From contig CAZCZZ010000006.1 of assembly GCA_964503335.1 (NCBI GenBank), positions 36,466-100,465 of the forward strand: a stretch of 64,000 nucleotides of DNA, written 5' to 3'. A program made the position numbers and the translations under genes. Shown here in pieces: positions 1-7,844 of this stretch. The DNA comes from CAZCZZ01 sp964503335 (GTDB lineage: Bacteria > Verrucomicrobiota > Kiritimatiellia > CAIVKH01). The notes beneath the pieces were generated by a model. That model ran no database searches and was not told where the DNA came from. It saw only the letters and a program-made list of their open reading frames with translations. Position 1 is the stretch's first letter, and each line of letters opens with the position of its first letter.

Positions 1-633
1 GGCGGAAGCGACCGCGATGGCGCGTTCGCGTCGCTGAAGCTGCGTCCCGCCAACCACGAGCTGATCGACAACAACACGGGGTTCGATCCCGGGGCCCAGA
101 TCATGTTCATGAGCGGCGAACTCCGTGTGCATGAGGAACGCGATGCGCTGGAACTGCGCGAGCTTACAATCGTGGATGTGTTCTCCCTCGCGCCCAGGTC
201 CGAGCTCTTTCATCCGCGCTCATGGAAGTTCTCAACGGGGTTCTCGAATGCGGGCAAGGAGGCGAACGCCTCGTCGCTCGCATACCGCATCAGCACCGGC
301 TTCGGTCGCGCATGGAAGACGACGGAGAAGGGACTGCTCTTTGCGATGCTGGATGCCGATGCAAGGGTGGGCGACGCCTACAACCATGGCTACGCAGCCG
401 GCATGGGACCGTCGATGGGGTGTTCCCAGCCCTTGGGATCACGCGGACAACTGCTGCTCTCGGCTCGATGGTTGCACTATGCCGTCGGCGAGGAGTTTGA
501 TGCGCGTGAAGTGCGCGGTGGGTTTGATCTTCGACTGAGCCAGAACTGGAGCGCGACGGTCGAAGGCGCGTATGGACGAATCGACAGGAACGATGTTGAA
601 GAGTGTTCCTTCCGCGTGAACCACTACTTCTAG
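1..633 (+). CDS. DUF4105-type outer-membrane/periplasmic protein, C-terminal part
   Basis: The frame is open from the first base of the window, so the gene starts upstream and only the last 210 residues are seen; the stop is TAG at 631-633. The segment LRPANHELIDNNTGFDPGA, followed by ELTIVDVFSLAPRSELFHP and SWKFSTGF, matches what I know of the C-terminal region of DUF4105 proteins, in which a periplasmic cysteine-protease-like (Lnb N-terminal) domain is followed by a beta-rich, probably barrel-forming domain. Alternating hydrophobic strands and a terminal Phe (NHYF) fit an outer-membrane barrel end. It converges on the malic enzyme gene with only six bases between the two stops. The function of this family is not established; the family call is fairly secure, the barrel is inference. 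Confidence 0.7.
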   Translation, partial: GGSDRDGAFASLKLRPANHELIDNNTGFDPGAQIMFMSGELRVHEERDALELRELTIVDVFSLAPRSELFHPRSWKFSTGFSNAGKEANASSLAYRISTGFGRAWKTTEKGLLFAMLDADARVGDAYNHGYAAGMGPSMGCSQPLGSRGQLLLSARWLHYAVGEEFDAREVRGGFDLRLSQNWSATVEGAYGRIDRNDVEECSFRVNHYF

Positions 634-639
634 CGCAAA

Positions 640-2280
640 TCAAGCGTAGTTTGTGTATGTCGGGTCATACATCTGCGACCGGATGAAGGCGTCGAGGTCG
701 GCGGGGCGCGGGACGGTTGCGAGGTTCAGGTCGTAGGCCATGCGGGCGACTGCCACGGCGATCTTGGCGGAGACATCCTTGATCTTGCTGAGGGGTGGAA
801 AGATCAGGCCTTGCACCAGATCGTCCTTCGACACTTCATCGGCGAGCGTGGCCGCCGCAGCGGCGAACATTTCATCCGTAACACGGGTGGAGCCCGATGC
901 GATGACGCCAAGTCCAACGCCGGGGAAGATGTACGCATTGTTGCCCTGGCCGGGACGGAACGTCTGGCCGTCGATCGACACCGGCTCGAAGGGACTTCCG
1001 CTTGCGTAGATCGCGCGGCCCTTCGTCCACTGGTACGCCTCGCGGGCCGTGCACTCCGCTTTTGAGGTTGGATTCGACAAGGCGAAAACGATCGGTCGTT
1101 CGTTATAGAGCGCCATCGCCTCCAGCACTTCGCGCGTGAACATGCCGGCCTGTGCGGAGACGCCGACGATGGCCGTGGGCTTCAGGGCATGCACGGCTTC
1201 CAGGAAAGTCCGGACACCGGCGTGATCGTGCGCAAACGGCTTCTTGTGGTCGGTGAGGTCCTGACGGCTCTTCACGACGAGGCCGCGCGAATCGACGAAC
1301 CAGCAGCACTTGCGCGCTTCGTCGGGAGACATTCCCTGCGCGACCAGCGCGGAGGCGGTGAGTTCGCCGATGCCGATTCCTGCTTCGCCGGCGCCAAGGA
1401 AGAGAACACGTTGATCTTTCAAGTTCTTGCCCGACAGCTTTAAGGCGGAATACAGACCCGCCAGTGTCACCGCCGCGGTGCCCTGGATGTCGTCGTCGAA
1501 AACGCAGCCGTCTTTCCGGTAGCGATGAAGGAGGCGGAAGGCATTGGATGTTCCGAAGTCCTCCAGTTGGATCAGGACGCCGGGGAAGAGTTGGCGTGCA
1601 GCGTTGACGAACTCGTCGAGCAACTCGTCGTAGGCCGCGCCGCGAAGTCGTCGCTGATTCAAACCGAGGTAAAACGGATCGTTCAGAAGGTCGGCATTGT
1701 CCGTGCCGACGTCGATAGTGATGGGCAGGCAGCAGGCGGGGTGCACGCCCGCGCAGGCCGTGTAGAGGGCGAGCTTCCCGATAGGGATCCCCATGCCGTA
1801 GGCGCCGAGGTCGCCGAGGCCGAGGATGCGCTCGCCGTCGGTGACCACGATGACTTTCACATTCCGGCGAGGCCAATTCGCGAGCACCTTGCGGACCGAG
1901 CCGCGATCCTCGGCCGTGATAAAGATGCCCTGGGGCCGGCGAAAGATGACGCCGAACTTGAGACACGCCTGGCCGACCGTTGGCGTGTAGACAATCGGCA
2001 TCATCTCCTCGAGGTGGTCGGTCAACAGCCGGTAGAAGAGGGTGATGTTGCGTCCCATGAGATCCATGAGATCCACGTAGCGATCGAGGTCGGATGAGCG
2101 CTTGCGGAGCTGCTCGAGGTTGCGTCGGACCTGATCCGCCTGCGCGAACGACCGCGGTGGCAGCAGGCCGCGAAGCCCGAGCGCTTCACGTTCATCAACG
2201 GAGAACGCCGAGCCCTTGTTCAGGACCGGGTCACTCAACATTTCAACACCGCGTGGAATAGCGTGGAGGTTCTTGAGCAT
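640..2280 (-). CDS. maeA: NAD-dependent malic enzyme (malate oxidoreductase, decarboxylating)
   Basis: The 546-residue product converts malate to pyruvate and CO2 with reduction of NAD, feeding C4 acids into pyruvate metabolism in the cytoplasm. Visible signatures are MPIVYTPTVGQACLKFG with the catalytic Tyr, RPQGIFIT, TDGERILGLGDLGAYG, the metal and malate site EDFGTSNAFRLL...FDDDIQGTA, and the nucleotide loop FLGAGEAGIGIGEL. Length and order fit the large SfcA/MaeA type of bacterial enzyme. The ATG at 2278-2280 was chosen because AAGGGAG lies about seven bases upstream; an in-frame extension to 2427 has no such site and does not look like protein. NAD rather than NADP use is inferred from family type. 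It stands alone, converging with the DUF4105 gene. Confidence 0.93.
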   Translation of the reverse strand: MLKNLHAIPRGVEMLSDPVLNKGSAFSVDEREALGLRGLLPPRSFAQADQVRRNLEQLRKRSSDLDRYVDLMDLMGRNITLFYRLLTDHLEEMMPIVYTPTVGQACLKFGVIFRRPQGIFITAEDRGSVRKVLANWPRRNVKVIVVTDGERILGLGDLGAYGMGIPIGKLALYTACAGVHPACCLPITIDVGTDNADLLNDPFYLGLNQRRLRGAAYDELLDEFVNAARQLFPGVLIQLEDFGTSNAFRLLHRYRKDGCVFDDDIQGTAAVTLAGLYSALKLSGKNLKDQRVLFLGAGEAGIGIGELTASALVAQGMSPDEARKCCWFVDSRGLVVKSRQDLTDHKKPFAHDHAGVRTFLEAVHALKPTAIVGVSAQAGMFTREVLEAMALYNERPIVFALSNPTSKAECTAREAYQWTKGRAIYASGSPFEPVSIDGQTFRPGQGNNAYIFPGVGLGVIASGSTRVTDEMFAAAAATLADEVSKDDLVQGLIFPPLSKIKDVSAKIAVAVARMAYDLNLATVPRPADLDAFIRSQMYDPTYTNYA

Positions 2281-2485
2281 GGGCAACTCCCTTGGCGCGT
2301 CGTTTCTCGATAGGCCGACTATAGGACCGCGCATCCGGACACCCCAAAAGGAAGGCATGGGCGAGTGCCCTGATTCACCTATCGGGGAGAGCCTTACGGG
2401 AAATGGAGGTCGCCCCGCCTGTTGCAAACTGCGGATGACCGACTACCATCAGGGCAGGCGACACGGCGATTGGGTGACATCGGCC

Positions 2486-3079
2486 ATGCACGACAAGAAC
2501 AAGTCGACTCGACCCCTCACGCAGGTCTCCTGCGTTTACACCATTGATGCGGGAGACATGATCGTTTCCGTGGACGGGTCCTGGTCGCTCTTCGCGCGGG
2601 AGAACGAAGGCCAGGCCGCGGCCACCCGGCGTGTGCTTCACACCAGCCTGTGGAATCATATCTCGGGACTCGAGAACCGGATGATCTACAAGGAGATCCT
2701 GGATGGTGTCCGCGAAACCCTGCGACCCGTTCGCTTTCCCTTCCGCTGCGATGCGCCGGACTGCCGCCGCGATCTCGAGATGGTGATATCGCCGCTGCCT
2801 CACCGCGCATGCCGATTCCAGACGCTGCTCATCCATGCCGAGCCGCGGCCGCGGCTGCATTTCCTTGACCCGCACGCGCACCGCACCGGGCTGGCTGTGC
2901 TCGTGTGCAACTGGTGCATGAGGGTGGAGGACCTGCAGGGAAAGTGGATCGAACTTGATGAGGCGATTCGCGTGATGCGGCTTGAGAAGGCGAGGGAACC
3001 TGCGGTTCCGGCCTTTACGATCTGCCCCGACTGTCTTGATTCGGTGAAGCAGCGGCTGGAGGAAAGCGCGCGCGGGTGA
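2486..3079 (+). CDS. PAS-like protein with C-terminal CxxC...CxxC motif
   Basis: This 197-residue protein has an N-terminal region reading like a PAS fold (YTIDAGDMIVSVDGSWSLFA, then SLWNHISGLENRMIYKEIL), and a C-terminal CNWCMRV...GKW...ICPDCL segment. The latter resembles the CSYCKKIRD...GICPxC motif found at the ends of some PAS kinases and response regulators, which probably binds metal. No kinase, GGDEF or DNA-binding domain follows, so it could be a free-standing sensor or adaptor. The start is uncertain: ATG 2486 is used, ATG 2435 is in frame, and neither has a clear ribosome-binding site. The last 65 bases overlap the convergent gene at 3015-3782. Function unknown. Confidence 0.6.
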   Translation: MHDKNKSTRPLTQVSCVYTIDAGDMIVSVDGSWSLFARENEGQAAATRRVLHTSLWNHISGLENRMIYKEILDGVRETLRPVRFPFRCDAPDCRRDLEMVISPLPHRACRFQTLLIHAEPRPRLHFLDPHAHRTGLAVLVCNWCMRVEDLQGKWIELDEAIRVMRLEKAREPAVPAFTICPDCLDSVKQRLEESARG

Positions 3080-3782
3080 GTGCGACTTGTGCGGCAAGCA
3101 TGACGAGCACAAGGTAGACGGCCAGCAGTTGCCCCCCGATTACGAGCATCCATGTCCATGCGTTCAGTGCACCGGCGGCCCGCAGTTCGGAGACGCTGCG
3201 GAAGACATCGTCGCTTACGAGTATCCTGTCGGGCAGGCTTGGATCGATCCATGTCGCGATGCGCGTGGTCATCAGCGAACAGGCTTCATACCAGTCACCG
3301 GTCACGCCGAGGACCGGCGCGTAAGCCAGCAGAAGGCCGGCGCCGAAGAGAGGGGCCGACTGTCGTCTCCCGGCGCACACGATGAGGGCGAATCCCGGCA
3401 GCGAAGGCAGGTACGGAAAGATATCCACCAGCGCGTAGGCTGCGTCGTTCGGAACCGAGAACGAGGTAAGTCGCCCGGCATAATCCGTCGCTGGCACCAC
3501 GAGCGGGAAGACATGCTTGAGAAGGTTTGCGCCGTAGCGAGGCTGGAGGTGCAGGGTTTCGGCGGTGCCACCGGTCAGAATGCAGGCCGCGACATGAAGC
3601 AATTCGTGGACGGGAACGTAGATGTGCCAGAGGATGAAGATGCTGAGCACCATGAAGGCCAGTGCTTTCCAGCCGGACCGTGCGAGCAGGGCGTCAAACG
3701 TCCGCGAAGTCTGTCGCACCATGTGGACCACTGCGTCCCGGGGCCATAGAACGCCTGTGAGTGTGCGGAATCCGGTCGTCAT
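3015..3782 (-). CDS. Membrane protein with HExxH motif, putative zinc metallopeptidase
   Basis: The 255-residue product has about five hydrophobic segments. The first, ending WHIYVPVHELLHVAACILTGG, carries HELLH within or at the edge of a membrane helix, as in site-2-type and DUF3267-type membrane metallopeptidases. A second acidic metal ligand cannot be assigned with confidence (candidates lie in DIFPYLPSLPG and GDWYEAC). ATG 3780-3782 is chosen over an upstream TTG because the divergent gene starts at 3823. It lies two genes from an exosortase, so a role in processing or sorting envelope proteins is possible but unproven. Its 3' end overlaps the convergent gene 2486-3079. Confidence 0.5.
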   Translation of the reverse strand: MTTGFRTLTGVLWPRDAVVHMVRQTSRTFDALLARSGWKALAFMVLSIFILWHIYVPVHELLHVAACILTGGTAETLHLQPRYGANLLKHVFPLVVPATDYAGRLTSFSVPNDAAYALVDIFPYLPSLPGFALIVCAGRRQSAPLFGAGLLLAYAPVLGVTGDWYEACSLMTTRIATWIDPSLPDRILVSDDVFRSVSELRAAGALNAWTWMLVIGGQLLAVYLVLVMLAAQVALTRARFPPAAASPNQDSRGRS

Positions 3783-3822
3783 GCTTTCCACTATCGTCGG
3801 AGCCTGATAGCCTTGCCAAGCA

Positions 3823-4500
3823 ATGCTTGATGATGCGTTCAGATTCAAGGCTTTCGCGGCCCGTCTGGTGATCGCCTATATCGCCCTGTTTCTCCTGACG
3901 CTTGCATTCCCGACGGCGTATGCCAGGGCGTTCAGTCCTGTGCTTGAATGGATCTCGACCAGGGCTCCCGGGGAGACGCGCATACGATCGCTCCAACTCG
4001 GACCCCAGGCGATCCACGTCGAAGCGGAGTCGGGCCTCCTGCGTCACTTCCTCACGGCGGAGAGCCAGCCTGGTCCGCCCTTCGCCGTGACGTCGGACCT
4101 GTTTATCAACGCGGTGAATGTGTACCCGATCGTCGTCTTCTCCCTGCTCGCGTCGTGGCCCATGAAGTGGAAGCGCCGCATCCTCGCCGCGTTGGTGTCC
4201 GTGCCCCTCGTCCTTCTTGCGGGCGTGTTGGATACATGGCTGCTCGTGCAGTGGTCGGGGGCGGAGGCGTTCGCGAAGGGCTGGTACTCCGTGGCATCCA
4301 TGTTCCCAACGACGCCGGGGAATGCCGAGGCGGGGCAGCGCGTCCAGGAGAGTTTCGACCAGCTCAGGGCGATGAAGACATTTGTCAGCACGGGGGGGCG
4401 GCAGTTCTTTTCCGTCCTGATCGCCGTGCTCAGCGTGGCAGCTTCTTCCGTTTCGGGCCATCGATCCAACCCAGGAAGAATAGCGCCGACAGCAGGATGA
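3823..4500 (+). CDS. Membrane protein next to exosortase, possible exosortase-associated protein
   Basis: The 225-residue protein has an N-terminal membrane helix (LVIAYIALFLLTLAFPTAY), a periplasmic-looking stretch (IRSLQLGPQAIHVEAESG), two central helices (VYPIVVFSLLASW and AALVSVPLVLLAGVL) and a final helix (FFSVLIAVLSVAASS). I do not recognise a domain. Its last 71 bases overlap the 3' end of the convergent exosortase gene. Exosortase genes of the IPTL type often have a membrane protein gene beside them, so an accessory role in the sorting system is a reasonable guess from position and topology only. The start is ATG 3823, with no strong ribosome-binding site. Confidence 0.5.
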   Translation: MLDDAFRFKAFAARLVIAYIALFLLTLAFPTAYARAFSPVLEWISTRAPGETRIRSLQLGPQAIHVEAESGLLRHFLTAESQPGPPFAVTSDLFINAVNVYPIVVFSLLASWPMKWKRRILAALVSVPLVLLAGVLDTWLLVQWSGAEAFAKGWYSVASMFPTTPGNAEAGQRVQESFDQLRAMKTFVSTGGRQFFSVLIAVLSVAASSVSGHRSNPGRIAPTAG

Positions 4501-4975
4501 TGATCGTTTGCCAGAGCGTGACGTGCGCTGCGTCGAACCATTTCGAGTGACGCGTCATGATGTAGTACAGGCTGGTGATGCGGATGAGATTGATTGCATA
4601 GACGAAGATCAATCCCGCGACGACCCCCGACAGACGGCGCTGCCACGGCATGGGATAGGCGAGAATCGCCGACACGAGGATCAGCGCGACCTCGACGCCT
4701 TCGCAGCCCTTCTTGATGTTGATTGACCCGTGTGTGCTGACGAGTTGGCCGTCGATGGCTTCGACGTTATCGGCGGGCAGCAGGATGTTGAGTATGGCCG
4801 CACTGGGCACACCGTTCAGACCCTGATTGAGGAAGTCCGATGTGATGTGCCTCGTGGCGAGGTAACCGCGTTGGAGCACGATAAAGAGAAGGGGAAACAG
4901 GATCAGGAACTGAAGCACTCGCCGGGCGCCGCCGCGCCTGGCTGGCGATGGCGAAGTCTGACCGGGCGAATCCAT
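4430..4975 (-). CDS. xrtH: Exosortase, IPTL-CTERM type (XrtH-like)
   Basis: This 181-residue polytopic protein carries the exosortase/archaeosortase catalytic triad: Cys in KKGCEGVEVALILVSAILAYP-like context, Arg in INLIRITSLYY, and His in FDAAHVTLWQTIIIL. Exosortases are thought to cleave C-terminal sorting signals and transfer surface proteins to a cell-envelope anchor. The small size, without the long N-terminal multi-helix region of EpsH-type exosortases, and the IPTL-CTERM gene directly upstream fit the XrtH group specific for IPTLxxWG signals. The ATG at 4973-4975 is used; an upstream in-frame TTG lies at 4996. The start sits 17 bases after the substrate gene stop, so the two are one transcription unit. 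The 3' end overlaps the convergent membrane protein gene. Confidence 0.85.
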   Translation of the reverse strand: MDSPGQTSPSPARRGGARRVLQFLILFPLLFIVLQRGYLATRHITSDFLNQGLNGVPSAAILNILLPADNVEAIDGQLVSTHGSINIKKGCEGVEVALILVSAILAYPMPWQRRLSGVVAGLIFVYAINLIRITSLYYIMTRHSKWFDAAHVTLWQTIIILLSALFFLGWIDGPKRKKLPR

Positions 4976-4992
4976 GCGCGGCACTGTGCCGC

Positions 4993-5694
4993 TCAAGCGG
5001 TTTCCGCATCAGGCTTCTGTCGCATGATCTTGTAGGCACCGGCGCCTACAAGGATCACAAGCAGGAAAATCATGCCCCACTCGCTCAAGGTTGGAATGCC
5101 TGGACCGGGAGCGGGGTAGCCGAGCAGGGCCAGATCGAGACCGGCTTGCCCGAAGTCGCCGCCGTCGGCGATCAGACCCGTTCCGCCGGACGCGCCGGCA
5201 TTGTATCCATAGAGACGGAATTCGATCGTTCCGGACGTCGTGATGGCGACATTGATGGTAAGGTTTGACGCGTTGGCCGTCGTGTTCGTGAGCGTAGCAA
5301 TGTCGGCTGTGTAGTTATCGCTGCTGGTGCGCACCGAGAAGTTCGTGGGTCCCGTCGAGCTTCGCTGGGTCCTGATGACGATGTTTGTAATCACGAGTGC
5401 GAACCCGTTGCTGGGTGACACGGTGAAGGCGAAGTAGTCCTGCGCGGACGCAGCCGTTGCCGAGGTACCGTTGAGCGTCCAAGCGGTTGCGGCAAACTGG
5501 TCGCTGCCCGAATTGGCGGTGAGGCCTGCGCCACGCGTAATCAATTGACCGGTGACCACGCCTGCGGCGTGGACTGAACTGGTCACCGACCCCGGAGTTC
5601 CGCTCAGGCCCGACACATCCCAACCGAGCACAACGTCCGCCTGGACAGCGCACGTCGCGGCCAGAAATGCCAAACAGATCGCGAATCTCTTCAT
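4993..5694 (-). CDS. Secreted IPTL-CTERM sorting-signal protein
   Basis: The 233-residue protein starts with a signal peptide (MKRFAICLAFLAATCAVQA) and ends with a canonical tripartite sorting tag: the motif IPTLSEWGM, a hydrophobic helix (IFLLVILVGAGAYKI) and a short tail with basic residues (MRQKPDAETA). The body is a beta-rich domain of about 180 residues resembling PEP-CTERM-type cargo (VVLGWDVSGLSG at the start). It is the only IPTL-CTERM protein seen in the window and is cotranscribed with the exosortase, so it is probably a dedicated substrate. ATG 5694 is preceded by GGGAGGA, which fixes the start. The DNA coding for the membrane helix contains a strong inverted repeat (5025-5057). 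Confidence 0.85.
   Translation of the reverse strand: MKRFAICLAFLAATCAVQADVVLGWDVSGLSGTPGSVTSSVHAAGVVTGQLITRGAGLTANSGSDQFAATAWTLNGTSATAASAQDYFAFTVSPSNGFALVITNIVIRTQRSSTGPTNFSVRTSSDNYTADIATLTNTTANASNLTINVAITTSGTIEFRLYGYNAGASGGTGLIADGGDFGQAGLDLALLGYPAPGPGIPTLSEWGMIFLLVILVGAGAYKIMRQKPDAETA
5025..5057 (-). repeat. Inverted repeat in the IPTL helix coding region
   Basis: TGATCTTGTAGGC (5025-5037) pairs with GCCTACAAGGATCA (5044-5057) with one bulged base and a six-base loop. On the minus-strand mRNA this makes a stem of 13 pairs about 70 bases before the exosortase start codon. It encodes ILVGAGAYKI, so it is compatible with the sorting helix and may be partly accidental. Confidence 0.6.
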
Positions 5695-5956
5695 GAATCC
5701 TCCCTCACACCAGGACGACATGCCAACGGGCAAACCCCCTGCCGATACGTTTAAGCGATACACATTTATGGACGTTTTGGCAAGACGCGGTCGCCGCGGC
5801 GCGGTTGAGGGATCGTGGCATCCCGTGGGCGAGGCTCGCGTTGCCCCGTGGTGTAAGACTCATCCAGTCAAGGAGTAGCAATGGATGAGCGGGTGTCGAA
5901 GCGAAATCGAGCTGACGCCCCATCGCCTCTGTGATTCTATGCTATATTGAGCGCCT
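5695..5956. promoter_or_regulatory. Divergent intergenic region between IPTL gene and ABC operon
   Basis: This 262-base spacer must hold promoters for the minus-strand IPTL/exosortase unit and the plus-strand ABC operon. A hairpin CTCATCCA (5859-5866)/TGGATGAG (5882-5889) with a 15-base loop lies in its right half. No other gene or repeat was found in it. Confidence 0.5.
5940..5948 (+). promoter_or_regulatory. Extended -10 box of ABC operon (leaderless start)
   Basis: TGCTATATT ends eight bases before the ATG at 5957, which has no ribosome-binding site. Transcription should begin at or next to the start codon, giving a leaderless mRNA. No good -35 box was seen. The same arrangement recurs at 27443, 39081 and 61751. 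Confidence 0.45.
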
Positions 5957-6637
5957 ATGTCCCGACCCGTCGTCCAGATACAGAACGTATCGAAGCTATA
6001 CCTGCAAGGTGACGAGGAGGTGCGGGCTCTCGACAATGTCTCCCTTGATATCAACGAGGGCGAATTCATTGCGCTAATGGGGCCGAGCGGGTCGGGGAAG
6101 AGCACGCTGCTCCACGTGATCGCAGGCATTGATCGACCCACCAAGGGAGCCTGTCTCGTGCAGGGCACGGATGTGGCCCAGCTCAACGAGACGCGGCTCG
6201 CGGAGTGGCGCAACAGCAACGTCGGATTCATCTTCCAGACTTTCAACCTCGTGCCCGTGCTGACGGCTTTTGAGAACATCGAATTGCCGCTGCTGCTGAC
6301 GGGATTGAGTGCACGCGAACGAGCGCGGCATGTCGAAACGGCCCTGGAACTGGTTGGGCTATCGGATCGCAAGAGCCACCTTCCGCGCCAGCTATCCGGC
6401 GGACAGGAGCAGCGCGTGGCGATCGCCCGCGCGCTGGTCACCGATCCGGCGCTCATCGTCGCCGACGAGCCGACAGGCAATCTGGATGCCCATTCCGCGC
6501 AGGACGTGCTCAACCTGATGCAGGTCCTGAATCGCGAGGCGGGCAAGACCATCATCATGGTCACGCACGACCCGAAAGCAGCGGCGCATGCCGGACGAAC
6601 TGTGCATCTGGAAAAAGGGGAACTGCTGAAGAGTTAA
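5957..6637 (+). CDS. ABC transporter ATP-binding protein (LolD/MacB class)
   Basis: The 226-residue ATPase has all ABC motifs: Walker A GPSGSGKST, Q-loop FIFQTFNLVP, signature LSGGQEQRVAIARAL, Walker B LIVADEPTGNLD and H-loop VTHD. The FNLVP and EPTGNLD variants are typical of the MacB/LolD/FtsE family that works with FtsX-type permeases as mechanotransmission machines rather than with channel-forming permeases. It is the first gene of a four-gene operon with two permeases and a membrane fusion protein, so it probably powers export of a lipoprotein, peptide or lipid across the envelope. Start ATG 5957 appears leaderless. A hairpin spans its stop codon (6634-6656). Confidence 0.92.
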   Translation: MSRPVVQIQNVSKLYLQGDEEVRALDNVSLDINEGEFIALMGPSGSGKSTLLHVIAGIDRPTKGACLVQGTDVAQLNETRLAEWRNSNVGFIFQTFNLVPVLTAFENIELPLLLTGLSARERARHVETALELVGLSDRKSHLPRQLSGGQEQRVAIARALVTDPALIVADEPTGNLDAHSAQDVLNLMQVLNREAGKTIIMVTHDPKAAAHAGRTVHLEKGELLKS

Positions 6638-6656
6638 CCGCGCCTTCTGCGGTTAA
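6634..6656 (+). repeat. Intercistronic hairpin at ATPase stop codon
   Basis: TTAACCGC (6634-6641) and GCGGTTAA (6649-6656) form a perfect eight-pair stem with a seven-base loop. The stem includes the stop codon TAA (6635-6637) and ends ten bases before the next start. There is no T-tract, so it is not a standard terminator; it could stabilise the upstream message or reduce permease expression. Confidence 0.6.
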
Positions 6657-6665
6657 GAATCTTTC

Positions 6666-7808
6666 ATGACGACTTCGGGATTTATCATCAGGAATGCGCT
6701 GCGGAACAAGCGGAGGCTGATCCTTACGGTGTTCAGCGTCGCGCTGAGCCTCTTCCTGTTTACGACGCTCCAGACCGCGTTGCGCGAGATGACGCAGCCG
6801 CCTTCGACAGAAGCTTCGGCGCTGCGCATCATTGTCCGACACCGCGTCTCCCTCGCGAACCTGATCCCGGCCAAGTACAAGGACCGCGTCGCGCGCATGC
6901 CCGGGGTCGAGAAGGTATCCAGTTTCTCCTGGTTCGGCGGTGTCTATAAGGATGAGAACAACTTCTTCCCGCAATTTGCCGTCGATCCCGAAACGATCTT
7001 CACGATATTCAACGAAGCTGTCGTTGACCCGCGGGAGGTCGAGGCGTTTGAGAAGGAGAAATCGGCGTGCATCGTCGGCGTCAAGACGATGGACCGGTTC
7101 GGCTGGAAGGTCGGGGACAAGATCACGCTGCTGGGGACGATCTTTCCCTGCGACCTGGAACTCACCATCCGCGGGATCTACCGCGAAGGCATCGACGAAA
7201 CCAATCTCTTCTTCCACCACGCCTACCTCGATGAACTGATGGGCGGCTTCGGGAAAGTCGGGACCCTGTGGATCCGGGCGGCCAATGCGGACATCATTCC
7301 CGGGCTGATCGACCGTATCGATGCGACATTCCGCAACACCGATGCCGAGACGAAGACGGAGACCGAGCGGGCATTCCAGCTCAGCTTCGTCTCCATGTTC
7401 GGCAACATCAAGATGCTCATCGGCTCGATCTGCACCGTTATCGTCTTCACGATGATGCTGGTCACGGCGAGCACCATGAGCATGAGCATCCGCGAGCGGT
7501 CGCGCGAAATCGCCGTGCTCAAAGCCCTTGGCTATGACGGCAAGCGGATCACCGGCCTCATCCTCGCCGAGTCCTTCGGCCTCGCCATGGCCGGCGGCAT
7601 GATCGGCTGTTTCGGGGCGTGGGCCCTTTTTTCCAACATCGATATCTACAAGGTCACGCAGGGCTTCTTCATCAAGTTCGACGTCACGCCCTATATCCTT
7701 TCCGCCGGCCTGATGATCGCCGCGGTGCTGGGCGTGGTGAGTTCTGTTGTGCCTACGATATCGAGCCTTCGCACATCCATTGTGACGGGGCTGAAGGAGC
7801 TGGATTGA
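6666..7808 (+). CDS. ABC transporter permease, FtsX/MacB type (first)
   Basis: This 380-residue protein has the FtsX-family plan: an N-terminal membrane helix after FIIRNALRNKRRLILTVFSVA, a long periplasmic domain (about residues 45-250), then three C-terminal helices (VIVFTMMLVTASTMSMS, FGLAMAGGMIGCFGAWALF, ILSAGLMIAAVLGVVSSVVP). Between the second and third helices lies the family motif RSREIAVLKALGY. It follows the ATPase gene by 28 bases and is paired with a second permease of the same type, implying a heterodimer in the inner membrane. The substrate is unknown; lack of a LolE-like name signature keeps the call general. Confidence 0.88.
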   Translation: MTTSGFIIRNALRNKRRLILTVFSVALSLFLFTTLQTALREMTQPPSTEASALRIIVRHRVSLANLIPAKYKDRVARMPGVEKVSSFSWFGGVYKDENNFFPQFAVDPETIFTIFNEAVVDPREVEAFEKEKSACIVGVKTMDRFGWKVGDKITLLGTIFPCDLELTIRGIYREGIDETNLFFHHAYLDELMGGFGKVGTLWIRAANADIIPGLIDRIDATFRNTDAETKTETERAFQLSFVSMFGNIKMLIGSICTVIVFTMMLVTASTMSMSIRERSREIAVLKALGYDGKRITGLILAESFGLAMAGGMIGCFGAWALFSNIDIYKVTQGFFIKFDVTPYILSAGLMIAAVLGVVSSVVPTISSLRTSIVTGLKELD

Positions 7809-7844
7809 GGAGAGATTCGAGGCTCGAGATGTGAGATTTGAAAT
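7809..7844. repeat. AT-rich spacer resembling a dispersed repeat
   Basis: The 36-base spacer between the permease genes reads ATTCGAGGCTCGAGAT in its centre. It is similar, on the opposite strand, to ATTCGAAACTCGAAAAT inside leuS (63187-63228). Both are unusually AT-rich for this genome. Confidence 0.35.

Noticed and set aside
4976..4996. Alternative TTG start of the exosortase at 4996
   Set aside because: It would overlap the substrate stop and add a non-conserved SGTVPR extension; ATG 4975 is simpler.
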